Shown here: one piece after another, positions 34,767-42,430 of the stretch
How positions within the stretch are numbered: the stretch's first letter is position 1
Layout of the letters: each line of letters starts with the position of its first letter
Source: UBA8514 sp034933685
GTDB taxonomy: Bacteria; Bacillota; Clostridia; Lachnospirales; Anaerotignaceae
Length of the DNA: 64,000 nucleotides
NCBI GenBank assembly: GCA_034933685.1
Contig: JAYFNB010000018.1
Location: 124,001 to 188,000, forward strand
Direction: 5' to 3'
Translations under genes and position numbers: made by a program
Notes under the pieces: model-generated
Seen by the model: the letters and a program-made list of their open reading frames with translations, nothing else
Told to the model about the DNA's origin: nothing
Databases searched by the model: none

Positions 34767-35218
34767 AAATTTCCAGACAGACAAAAATACTTGAAATAAT
34801 TGAAAACAATGCAGTTGAAACCCAGGAAGATTTAGCTGAAAGGTTGAGACTTGAGGGGTTTAACGTTACTCAGGCAACGATTTCAAGGGATATAAGGGAA
34901 CTTAAGCTTACAAAGCTTGCCACCGAAAACGGAAGGCAAAAGTATGCATCTATAAGTAAAACAGATACAGAGGTTTCGGATAGACTAATACGAGTTTTTA
35001 GAGATGCAGTAATTAAGGTTGATTTTGCCCAAAATATGATAGTGATTAAAACACTTAACGGTATGGGCATGGCAGTGGGTGTGGCGGTAGACAATATGGA
35101 AAACAGCGATATTCTGGGCTCTATTGCAGGCGATGATACTGTGTTTTGTGTGGCAAGAACGCATAATCAGGCATTGGATTTTATACAGAAGCTAACAAGA
35201 ATAATAAATGCTGAATAA
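34763..35218 (+). CDS. argR: Arginine repressor ArgR/AhrC
   Basis: 151-aa transcription factor that binds ARG boxes as a hexamer with arginine. Winged HTH at the N-terminus (ETQEDLAERLRLEGFNVTQA, TISRDIRELKL). Arginine-binding, oligomerisation domain at the C-terminus (LGSIAGDDTVFCVART). No arg genes lie nearby; its position between nadK and recN is standard in Firmicutes. Confidence 0.96.
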   Translation: MKISRQTKILEIIENNAVETQEDLAERLRLEGFNVTQATISRDIRELKLTKLATENGRQKYASISKTDTEVSDRLIRVFRDAVIKVDFAQNMIVIKTLNGMGMAVGVAVDNMENSDILGSIAGDDTVFCVARTHNQALDFIQKLTRIINAE

Positions 35219-35230
35219 GGGGTAATAGCT

Positions 35231-36928
35231 ATGCTTTTAGGGTTACATATTAAAAATGTGGCATTAATTGAAGAAGCGGAAATTGAATTTGGCAAGGGGC
35301 TTAATGTTCTCTCCGGTGAAACAGGTGCTGGGAAAAGTATGATAATTGATTCCATTAATTTTGTACTGGGCGAACGCACATCAAAAGATTTTGTACGCCG
35401 TGGACAAGCTAAGGCACAGGTTGAGGCGGAATTTGAAATTAAAGATAGCAATATTCTTAGGTCAATTGAAGAAATTGGGATAGAAGCAGATGACAATATA
35501 GTGATTATTCAGCGTACAATGACGGCTGACGGGAAAAGTACAAACAGGGTAAATGGAACAAGCGTTACAGCAGGTATGCTTAAACAAATTTCAGAGGGAC
35601 TTATAGATGTACATGGACAGCATGAGCATCAGTCGCTCCTTAATTCCGCACGCCATATGGATATACTTGATAAATTCTGCGGTGAAGAAATAGAGCAGTA
35701 TAAAACGGATTTAGGTGTAGGCATAAAGGAGTACAAAAGTGTTTTAACGCAGATAAAAGCTTTAGACGGTGATGAGGACGAACGGCAAAAAAAGATTGAA
35801 GCACTTGAATTTAAAATAAATGATATCCAAGATGCTGAGCTTAAAGATGGCGAAGAAGAGACCCTTTTTGAGAGAAAAACATATCTTAATAATATAGAAA
35901 AAATAACAAAATATACACATAGTGCAATGGAGCTTTTGTACTTAGGTTCAGATGAGGAAATGTCGGCGGCTGATAAAATTGCACAGGCTATTGAAGAAGT
36001 TAGTAATCTAAAACATATGGATCAAGAATGCCAACAGATATATGATGAGCTTAATGAGGTTGCAACTTCCTTAGATGAAGCTATAAGAAAATTTAAAAAA
36101 TACTGTGATGAAATATTCACTGATCCAGAAGAACTTAATAATATTGAGGAACGTCTTGACATTATTTACAGGCTTAAAAAGAAATATGGTTCTACAGTAG
36201 AAGAAGTTTTAGCATTTAAACAAAAGGCACAGAAAGAACTGGATTTTATTACACATAGTGAAGAAGAATTAAAAAAACTTTTCATAAAAAAAGCAGATAT
36301 CTTTTCTAGAATTAAAGCCTATTGCAAGAATATGACTGATTTAAGGCTTAAGACTGCACAAAAACTTGAGCAAGACATAGAAAAACAGCTTAAAGAATTG
36401 GAAATGAAAAATGCGTCTTTTAAAATAGTAGTTAAGCAGAAAGATACCTTTAACTCAAAAGGCTGTGACAATGTAGAATTTATGATTTGTGCCAATTTAG
36501 GCGAAGAGTTAAAGCCATTGGCAAAGATTGCATCAGGCGGTGAAATGAGCCGTGTTATGCTGGCAATGAAAACCGTTGTTGCCGATGCAGAAACAATTGA
36601 CACCTTTATATTTGATGAAATAGATACGGGTGTTAGCGGAAAGACAGCGGCTCGTGTAGGTGAAAAAATGGCAGCAATAGGTAAAACGCGGCAAATAATC
36701 TGCATTACACATCTTCCACAGATAGCTGCAATGGCGGACAGTCATTTTCTTATTGAAAAAAGTGTTAAGGGCGAAAAAACCGTTACGGAGATTACAGCAC
36801 TTAATTATAACGGAACAGTTAAAGAACTTTCAAGGCTTATGGGTGGAGGAGAGGCCGGCGATTTAGTTACAAAAGCGGCTGAGGAAATGAAAAATAATGC
36901 TAACGAATATAAGTGTAATTTAAAGTGA
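35231..36928 (+). CDS. recN: DNA repair protein RecN
   Basis: SMC-like ATPase acting early at double-strand breaks. 565 aa. Walker A VLSGETGAGKSMIIDSI near residue 32. Coiled coils cover about 160-400. ABC signature IASGGEMSRVMLAMK and Walker B TFIFDEIDTGVSGKTAARVG follow. DVHGQHEHQSLLN is the family-typical early motif. Followed by the iscR promoter 10 bp after the stop. Confidence 0.96.
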   Translation: MLLGLHIKNVALIEEAEIEFGKGLNVLSGETGAGKSMIIDSINFVLGERTSKDFVRRGQAKAQVEAEFEIKDSNILRSIEEIGIEADDNIVIIQRTMTADGKSTNRVNGTSVTAGMLKQISEGLIDVHGQHEHQSLLNSARHMDILDKFCGEEIEQYKTDLGVGIKEYKSVLTQIKALDGDEDERQKKIEALEFKINDIQDAELKDGEEETLFERKTYLNNIEKITKYTHSAMELLYLGSDEEMSAADKIAQAIEEVSNLKHMDQECQQIYDELNEVATSLDEAIRKFKKYCDEIFTDPEELNNIEERLDIIYRLKKKYGSTVEEVLAFKQKAQKELDFITHSEEELKKLFIKKADIFSRIKAYCKNMTDLRLKTAQKLEQDIEKQLKELEMKNASFKIVVKQKDTFNSKGCDNVEFMICANLGEELKPLAKIASGGEMSRVMLAMKTVVADAETIDTFIFDEIDTGVSGKTAARVGEKMAAIGKTRQIICITHLPQIAAMADSHFLIEKSVKGEKTVTEITALNYNGTVKELSRLMGGGEAGDLVTKAAEEMKNNANEYKCNLK

Positions 36929-36938
36929 TTAATTTGCG

Positions 36939-36970
36939 TTGCGAACCTACAATTCCTATGGTATAATAGG
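36939..36970 (+). promoter_or_regulatory. iscR promoter with an inverted repeat over the -10
   Basis: TTGCGA (36939-36944), 17-bp spacer, TATAAT (36962-36967). CCTAT-N6-ATAGG (36955-36970) covers the -10. An Rrf2 protein bound here would block its own promoter. Operator assignment is inference. Confidence 0.75.
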
Positions 36971-36991
36971 TATATATGGAGGTGGCTTGTT

Positions 36992-37429
36992 ATGAAAATT
37001 TCCACAAAAGGCAGATATGCCCTAAGGCTTATGATTGATGTTGCTCTTAACAGCAATGGTTCTAATGTATCATTAAAGGATATATCAGCAAGGCAGAATA
37101 TTTCTGCCAAATATTTGGAGCAAATTATTGGATTGCTTTGTAAAATTGGTTTTTTAAGAAGCACCAGGGGTTCACAGGGAGGTTACAAACTGGCAAAAGA
37201 GCCATGCGAATACACAGTAGGGTCTATACTGCGTGTTACTGAAGGAAATCTTGCACCTGTAGCTTGCCTTGAAGATGAAGAAAATCAATGTGAAATGTGT
37301 TATGAATGTGCAACCCTGGATTTTTGGGAAGGATTTTATGATGTAATAAACCAATATGTAGATAAATATACTTTGCAAGATTTGTTGGATGAACATCAAA
37401 GACGAAATGGGGCAGACTATTTTATATAG
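36992..37429 (+). CDS. iscR: Rrf2-family transcriptional regulator (IscR/CymR-like)
   Basis: 145 aa. N-terminal winged HTH (MKISTKGRYALRLMIDVAL; NISAKYLEQIIGLLCKIGFL; STRGSQGGYKLAK). Four cysteines follow at 92, 100, 103 and 106 (ACLEDEENQCEMCYECATL), so it may bind a [2Fe-2S] cluster like IscR, though the spacing differs from E. coli (92/98/104). Context fits either Fe-S control (nifS, nifU nearby) or CymR-like cysteine control (sulfhydrylase and cysK downstream). GGAGGTGG precedes the ATG. Confidence 0.88.
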   Translation: MKISTKGRYALRLMIDVALNSNGSNVSLKDISARQNISAKYLEQIIGLLCKIGFLRSTRGSQGGYKLAKEPCEYTVGSILRVTEGNLAPVACLEDEENQCEMCYECATLDFWEGFYDVINQYVDKYTLQDLLDEHQRRNGADYFI

Positions 37430-37454
37430 GGTTGTGAATCTTGCTATAGACTTT

Positions 37455-37480
37455 AACCGCCAATTTTGGCGGTTTTCTTT
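37455..37480 (+). terminator. Intrinsic terminator after iscR
   Basis: AACCGCCA (37455-37462) / TGGCGGTT (37467-37474), 4-nt loop, followed by a T-rich tail TTCTTTTATATTT. Confidence 0.85.
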
Positions 37481-37505
37481 TATATTTAAATATTTAAAAA
37501 ATATA

Positions 37506-37534
37506 TTGACAAATTGAGGTAGTAGAATTATAAT
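37506..37534 (+). promoter_or_regulatory. Consensus sigma-A promoter for the sulfhydrylase operon
   Basis: TTGACA (37506-37511), exactly 17 bp, TATAAT (37529-37534): perfect hexamers. Such a strong promoter implies repression, and an inverted repeat lies directly downstream. Confidence 0.9.
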
Positions 37535-37540
37535 TATTTC

Positions 37541-37564
37541 ATACTAATTCTCTAGGAATAGTAT
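37541..37564. promoter_or_regulatory. 24-bp inverted repeat at the transcript start (operator candidate)
   Basis: ATACTA at one end and TAGTAT at the other enclose aTTC...GAA; 9 of 12 positions of the two halves are complementary. It begins 7 bp after the -10 and so covers +1. It is the natural target of the upstream Rrf2 regulator. Exact consensus agreement was not testable. Confidence 0.6.
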
Positions 37565-37585
37565 AAATATAAAGGATGTGAAGTA

Positions 37586-37663
37586 ATGAACTTGATATTC
37601 AAAAAGCTTTTAAGAGAAAACTTCAGAAATGGACGAATGTGTTTCCTTTGTTGTTGCTATTAA
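37586..37663 (+). CDS. Cysteine-rich leader peptide, 25 aa
   Basis: ATG 37586 with AAAGGA 9 bp upstream opens 25 codons to TAA (37661-37663), with a second stop TAG next to it. The basic first part (MNLIFKKLLRENF) is followed by a C-terminus MCFLCCCY with four Cys codons, three consecutive (TGT TGT TGC) right before the final Tyr and stop. It lies between the promoter/operator and the O-acetylhomoserine sulfhydrylase start (45 bp further). Cys codons at the end of a leader ORF ahead of a sulfur-assimilation gene are the hallmark of ribosome-mediated attenuation by cysteine. That function is inference; the ORF and Cys run are directly visible. Confidence 0.75.
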   Translation: MNLIFKKLLRENFRNGRMCFLCCCY

Positions 37664-37708
37664 TAGGATAACTAGTAATTTAATTTAAACAACAATGGAG
37701 GAATTAAT

Positions 37709-39004
37709 ATGAGTAAAAATAGAGAATATAAATTTGAAACATTACAGCTTCACGTGGGACAGGAAAGTGCTGACCCGGCAACAGATGCAAGAGCGGTACC
37801 AATTTATCAAACAACAAGCTATGTGTTTAAAAATAGTGACCATGCAGCGGCACGCTTTAATCTTACAGATGCCGGTAATATTTATGGCAGACTTACAAAC
37901 CCAACGCAGGATGTATTTGAGAGAAGAATTGCTGCACTTGAAGGTGGCGCTGCTGCCCTTGGTGTTGCATCAGGTGCCGCAGCAATAAGCTATACAATTC
38001 AAAACCTTGCAAAAGCAGGTGATCATATTGTGGCAGCCTCGACCATATATGGAGGAACATATAATTTGTTGGCACATACCCTTACGGAGTATGGTATTAC
38101 AACAACCTTTGTAGATGGAGATAATTTAGAGAATTTCCAAAATGCTATTAAGTCAAACACAAAAGCAATATTTATTGAAACTTTGGGAAATCCTAATGCA
38201 AGCATTATAGATGTGGACAAGGTTGCAGAAGTTGCACACAACAATAAGATACCACTTGTAGTGGACAACACATTTGCTACACCATATCTTTTTAGACCAA
38301 TTGAACATGGAGCCGACATTGTTGTACATTCCGCAACAAAATTTATTGGAGGCCATGGCACGGCGTTGGGAGGAGTTATTGTTGATAGTGGTGAGTTTGA
38401 CTGGGAAGAAAGCGGTAAGTTTGCAAGTCTTGTAGAGCCAAACCCAAGCTATCACGGCATTAGTTTTACTAAAGCTGTTGGTGCGGCGGCATTTGTAACA
38501 AAAATAAGAGCAATTTTACTTAGAGATACAGGTGCAACATTAGCACCACTTCATGCATTCTTTTTTCTTCAGGGGCTGGAAACACTTTCTTTAAGGGTTG
38601 AACGTCATGTAGAGAATGCGCTTAAAGTAGTCGAGTTTTTAAATACTCATTCGCAGGTGGAAAGAGTTAATCATCCATCATTAGTGGGAAATAAATATAA
38701 TGGCCTTTATAATAAATATTTTCCAAGGGGTGCAGGTTCAATTTTTACCTTTGAAATTAAAGGCGGAGAAAAAGAAGCAAAGCAGTTTATTGATAATCTA
38801 AAAGTATTTTCGTTGCTTGCAAATGTAGCAGATGTAAAATCTTTAGTTATTCATCCTGCTTCAACAACACATTCACAGATGACAGAAGCAGAACTTATTG
38901 AAAGTGGAATTAAGCCCAATACAATAAGATTATCTATTGGAACAGAACATATAGATGATATTATTTATGATTTAGAGGAAGCATTCAGAGGAGTTGAAGA
39001 ATAA
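37709..39004 (+). CDS. metY: O-acetyl-L-homoserine sulfhydrylase
   Basis: PLP enzyme that makes homocysteine (or, with other donors, cysteine analogues) from O-acetylhomoserine and sulfide. 431 aa, the long OAHS type. N-terminus FETLQLHVGQESADPATDAR and YQTTSYVFK are diagnostic; PLP lysine K211 is in HSATKFIGGHGTALGG. GGAGG precedes the ATG. The stop overlaps cysK (TAATG), forming a two-gene sulfide-fixation unit behind a cysteine leader peptide. Confidence 0.95.
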   Translation: MSKNREYKFETLQLHVGQESADPATDARAVPIYQTTSYVFKNSDHAAARFNLTDAGNIYGRLTNPTQDVFERRIAALEGGAAALGVASGAAAISYTIQNLAKAGDHIVAASTIYGGTYNLLAHTLTEYGITTTFVDGDNLENFQNAIKSNTKAIFIETLGNPNASIIDVDKVAEVAHNNKIPLVVDNTFATPYLFRPIEHGADIVVHSATKFIGGHGTALGGVIVDSGEFDWEESGKFASLVEPNPSYHGISFTKAVGAAAFVTKIRAILLRDTGATLAPLHAFFFLQGLETLSLRVERHVENALKVVEFLNTHSQVERVNHPSLVGNKYNGLYNKYFPRGAGSIFTFEIKGGEKEAKQFIDNLKVFSLLANVADVKSLVIHPASTTHSQMTEAELIESGIKPNTIRLSIGTEHIDDIIYDLEEAFRGVEE

Positions 39005-39933
39005 TGGGTTTTTATACTTCAGTTACACAGTTAATTGGTAAAACACCCCTTATAGAACTTAAAAATTATGAAAAAAATAATAATCTTAACTCAACAATAC
39101 TTGTAAAGGTTGAATTTTTTAACCCTGCAGGCAGTGTTAAAGATAGAATTGCAAAGGCAATGATTGAAGATGCTGAAGAAAAAGGGTTATTGAATGAAGA
39201 TACAATAATTATAGAGCCTACCAGCGGTAACACTGGTATTGGCATATCAGCGGTAGCTGCATCAAAAGGTTATAAGGTTATACTTACAATGCCAGAAACT
39301 ATGAGTGTTGAAAGAAGAAGTTTGCTAAAAGCTTATGGTGCAAAGCTTGTATTAACTGATGGAACAAAGGGAATGAAGGGCGCAATTGAAGAGGCTCAAA
39401 ACCTAAATAAAATAACTGAAAACAGCATTATTTTAAGTCAGTTTACAAACAAAGCAAACCCACAAATACATGAAAAAACAACAGGTCTAGAAATATGGGA
39501 GGATACAGAAGGAAAAGTGGATATATTTGTTGCAGGTGTTGGCACAGGTGGAACAATAACAGGTGTTAGCAAAGCACTTAAAGCAAAAAATCCTAATGTT
39601 AAAGTTGTAGCTATAGAGCCGGCAAGCTCTCCAGTTTTAACAAAAGGAACAGCAGGGCCACATAAAATACAGGGTATAGGTGCAGGATTTGTACCAGAAA
39701 CGCTTGATACAAGTGCCTATGATGAGGTAATAGCTGTAGAAAATGAAGATGCCTTTGAAACAGGACGTGAAATTGCTCAAAATGAAGGACTGCTTGTTGG
39801 CATTTCATCTGGGGCAGCAGTTTGGGCGGCAAAAGAACTGGCAAATAGGGCTGGAAACAAAGGCAAAGTAATAGTTGTTCTTTTAGCAGACACGGGAGAG
39901 AGATATCTTTCAACTCCTATGTTTTCGAAATAA
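39004..39933 (+). CDS. cysK: Cysteine synthase A (O-acetylserine sulfhydrylase)
   Basis: PLP enzyme: O-acetylserine + sulfide to cysteine. 309 aa. PLP lysine K46 in NPAGSVKDRIAKAMIEDAE; acetylserine loop PTSGNTGIGISAVAASKGY; phosphate loop GVGTGGTITGV; C-terminal VGISSGAAVWAA. Coupled to metY by one-base overlap, so both sulfide-fixing steps are made together. Confidence 0.96.
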   Translation: MGFYTSVTQLIGKTPLIELKNYEKNNNLNSTILVKVEFFNPAGSVKDRIAKAMIEDAEEKGLLNEDTIIIEPTSGNTGIGISAVAASKGYKVILTMPETMSVERRSLLKAYGAKLVLTDGTKGMKGAIEEAQNLNKITENSIILSQFTNKANPQIHEKTTGLEIWEDTEGKVDIFVAGVGTGGTITGVSKALKAKNPNVKVVAIEPASSPVLTKGTAGPHKIQGIGAGFVPETLDTSAYDEVIAVENEDAFETGREIAQNEGLLVGISSGAAVWAAKELANRAGNKGKVIVVLLADTGERYLSTPMFSK

Positions 39934-39957
39934 CAAGAAATGTTACAGACATGAAAA

Positions 39958-39983
39958 GGGCAGACTGCTTAATCTGTCTGCCC
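39958..39983 (-). terminator. Terminator between cysK and the XRE gene (best on minus strand)
   Basis: GGGCAGAC (39958-39965) / GTCTGCCC (39976-39983), 8-bp GC-rich stem. On the minus strand it is followed by TTTTCATG; on the plus strand the tail is A-rich, so it mainly ends the XRE transcript. Confidence 0.7.
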
Positions 39984-39995
39984 AAATATAGCTGC

Positions 39996-40409
39996 TCATT
40001 CTTGTTCTTGTGATTTTGATTTGTACTGTACTGTATCCTGTGCAACCTTAAGAGGTTTTGTCTGGTTCTGCGTAGTTCTAAGCTGTCTGTCCAATATCCA
40101 GCGCATAAAATCTTCTAAGGTATCCCGTTTACCTTGTTCAAGAGCAGTATAAACGTTTTTAAATTCGTTAAATTGCTCAGGATAATCTCTTTCAACATAA
40201 GGGTTCCTTACATCGTTAACGCAAAGTAAATAGTCCAAAGATACATCAAAGTATTCTGCAATCTTTTTTAAATCCTTAATGGACGGCTCATTTCTGCCGG
40301 ACTCATAGTTCGAGATGGCGGTATAACCATAATTAAGAATATTTCCCAAAGCACTTTGGGTAAGCTTTCTTTCTTTTCTAAGGCTTTTCAGTCGTTCTTT
40401 AAATTCCAT
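39996..40409 (-). CDS. XRE-family HTH transcriptional regulator
   Basis: 137 aa. HTH_3 domain at residues about 4-62: FKERLKSLRKERKLTQSALG, TAISNYESGRNEPSIKDLKK, IAEYFDVSLDYLLC. The C-terminal 70 aa (helical, then a Gln/Lys/Thr-rich tail) resembles nothing I know. Start at 40409 follows AGGTGA. Divergent from nifS, with several inverted repeats between; it may control itself or nifS. Could also be a SinR/SlrR-type regulator, but no partner gene is near. Confidence 0.85.
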   Translation of the reverse strand: MEFKERLKSLRKERKLTQSALGNILNYGYTAISNYESGRNEPSIKDLKKIAEYFDVSLDYLLCVNDVRNPYVERDYPEQFNEFKNVYTALEQGKRDTLEDFMRWILDRQLRTTQNQTKPLKVAQDTVQYKSKSQEQE

Positions 40410-40532
40410 TTTTGTCACCTCGGATACTTTCAGTAGATATAATATAAATAAGAATAGAATAGGAGCCGCTTGTTTAGGTATGTTGCGTTTTGAAACAATA
40501 AATAGCAAAAAATACGCTAAACCCTAGAGAAC

Positions 40533-40608
40533 ATTATATTGTTATTTTGCATTAAATGAAATAACATTTCACAAAGTGAAAACTAACAGTCATAAAAATC
40601 GAACTGTT
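40533..40608. promoter_or_regulatory. Cluster of inverted repeats in the XRE / nifS intergenic region
   Basis: Three symmetric elements lie in the 258-bp divergent gap. TGTTATTT-N11-AAATAACA (40540-40566) encloses CATT-a-AATG (40550-40558). TTTCAC-aaa-GTGAAA is at 40567-40581. AACAGT-N12-ACTGTT is at 40585-40608. A minus-strand TATAAT (40533-40538 complement) next to the first could serve the XRE gene, making that repeat an autoregulatory operator. No good plus-strand promoter for nifS was found. Confidence 0.5.
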
Positions 40609-40667
40609 ATATACAAATATTTTTAACATTTGCGAACAAAATAATTCAAATAAAAAGGAGGTTTATT

Positions 40668-41855
40668 ATGGAAAAATTAATTTATATGGATAACGCAGCA
40701 ACTACTCCTGTAAGGAAAGAGGTATTAGATATTATTATACCTTATTTTACCACGAAATACGGCAATGCTTCAAGTGTTTATAAACTTGGGCAGGCAAGCA
40801 AAAAAGCGGTAGAGGCAGCTAGAGAACAGGTGGCTCAAGCACTAGGTGCAGATGTATCTGAAATCTATTTTACAGCAGGAGGAAGCGAAAGCGATAATTG
40901 GGCATTACGTGGAGTTACTGAAGCTCTTAAAGAAAAGGGAAATCATATTATTACCACGAATATTGAACATCATGCAATTTTGCATACATCACAATATCTT
41001 GAAGAAAATGGGTTTGATGTAACTTATTTACCTGTTGATGAATATGGAAAAGTTAACATTGGTGAACTTGAAGCAGCCATTAGACCAACAACCATTTTAA
41101 TTTCTATAATGATGGCAAACAATGAAATTGGCACGATTGAGCCAATAGCACAAATTGGTGAAATAGCACATAAACATGGAATTACATTCCATACAGATGC
41201 GGTTCAGGCTGTAGGGCATGTTCCAATTGATGTTAATAAAATGAATATAGACCTTCTTTCTCTTTCGGGACATAAGTTAGGTGCACCAAAAGGAATTGGA
41301 GCAATTTATATTAGAAAAGGAACAAAAATTAAACAGTTTATTTTTGGAGGAGCTCAGGAAAGAAAAAGACGTGCTGGAACTGAAAATGTACCAGCTATTG
41401 TTGGACTTGGAAAAGCAATAGAACTTGCTAGTGAAGAAATGGCCGAAGAGGTAAAAAGACTTACAGCACTTAGGGATAAGCTTATTAACGGAATTATGCA
41501 AGCAGTGCCAAACGCACGCCTTAACGGACACCCAACAGACAGACTTCCAGGCAATTGTAATATTTCATTTGCTTTTGTTGAAGGTGAATCAGTTCTTATG
41601 CTTTTGGATATGAACGGAATTTGTGCTTCAAGTGGTTCAGCCTGTACATCAGGAAGTTTAGACCCATCACACGTGCTGTTGGCACTTGGCCTTAAACATG
41701 AAGAGGCACATGGTTCTGTACGTCTTACCCTTGGGTATGAAAATACAGAGGAAGATGTGGATTATGTGCTTGAAAAATTACCTTCTATCATTGAAAGGCT
41801 AAGAAGTATGTCACCACTTTACGAAGACTATATTAATGGAAAAAATAACGCATAA
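40668..41855 (+). CDS. nifS: Cysteine desulfurase, NifS/IscS type
   Basis: PLP enzyme that supplies sulfur from cysteine for Fe-S clusters and thiolated tRNA. 395 aa. PLP lysine K203 in LSGHKLGAPKGIGAIYIRK; active Cys326 in SSGSACTSGSLDPSHVLLAL. N-terminus IYMDNAATTPVRKEV is typical. AGGAGG 8 bp before ATG. nifU follows at 31 bp and mnmA, a sulfur acceptor, 0.6 kb later. Confidence 0.96.
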   Translation: MEKLIYMDNAATTPVRKEVLDIIIPYFTTKYGNASSVYKLGQASKKAVEAAREQVAQALGADVSEIYFTAGGSESDNWALRGVTEALKEKGNHIITTNIEHHAILHTSQYLEENGFDVTYLPVDEYGKVNIGELEAAIRPTTILISIMMANNEIGTIEPIAQIGEIAHKHGITFHTDAVQAVGHVPIDVNKMNIDLLSLSGHKLGAPKGIGAIYIRKGTKIKQFIFGGAQERKRRAGTENVPAIVGLGKAIELASEEMAEEVKRLTALRDKLINGIMQAVPNARLNGHPTDRLPGNCNISFAFVEGESVLMLLDMNGICASSGSACTSGSLDPSHVLLALGLKHEEAHGSVRLTLGYENTEEDVDYVLEKLPSIIERLRSMSPLYEDYINGKNNA

Positions 41856-41886
41856 TTGCAGAAAATATACAAAGGAGGAATAGATT

Positions 41887-42315
41887 ATGGAATACAGCGA
41901 AAAAGTAATGGATCATTTTATGAACCCAAGAAACATGGGAACAATTGATAATGCCAGCGGTGTTGGGCGTGTTGGCAATGCAAAATGCGGAGATATTATG
42001 CAGGTGTATTTGCAAATCGAGAACGATAAAATAGTGGACGCAAAATTTAAAACCTTTGGTTGTGGTGCAGCAATTGCCACAAGTAGCATGGCAACAGAGC
42101 TTGTTAAGGGCAGAACAATACAGGAGGCTTTGAAGGTAACAAATAAAGCCGTAATGGAGGCTTTGGACGGACTTCCACCAGTAAAAGTTCACTGTTCGCT
42201 TTTGGCAGAAGAGGCTCTTAATGCTGCATTGTGGGATTATGCGAAGAAGCACAATATTGCTATTGAAGGACTTAAAGAGCCAGTTGAAGATATTGAAGGG
42301 CATTGCCATATATAA
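41887..42315 (+). CDS. nifU: Fe-S cluster scaffold NifU/IscU
   Basis: 142-aa scaffold. Three cluster ligand cysteines, C34 (NAKCGDIM), C59 (FGCGAAIATSS) and C103 (VKVHCSLLAEEA), plus Asp36. Only the IscU-like domain is present; the ferredoxin-like and thioredoxin-like C-terminal domains of nitrogenase NifU are missing. It forms the minimal two-gene system with nifS found in many Clostridia. Confidence 0.95.
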   Translation: MEYSEKVMDHFMNPRNMGTIDNASGVGRVGNAKCGDIMQVYLQIENDKIVDAKFKTFGCGAAIATSSMATELVKGRTIQEALKVTNKAVMEALDGLPPVKVHCSLLAEEALNAALWDYAKKHNIAIEGLKEPVEDIEGHCHI

Positions 42316-42325
42316 ATATTAGTAG

Positions 42326-42365
42326 CAACGAGAAAAATGTGCATTAATGTACATTTTTTTCGTTG
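42326..42365 (+). terminator. Hairpin terminator after nifU
   Basis: CAACGAGAAAAATGT (42326-42340) / ACATTTTTTTCGTTG (42351-42365): 15-bp stem with one G-U. Its T-run lies inside the stem, so an inner hairpin could end transcription there. Confidence 0.65.
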
Positions 42366-42389
42366 TGTATAGGTGTTAAGGAAGATTTA

Positions 42390-42398
42390 TGATATAAT
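42390..42398 (+). promoter_or_regulatory. Extended -10 promoter for mnmA
   Basis: TGa-TATAAT at 42390-42398 with no clear -35 at 17 bp, 32 bp before the mnmA start. Confidence 0.45.
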
Positions 42399-42430
42399 AA
42401 TGGATAATATAATAGAAATGCGGTGATATT

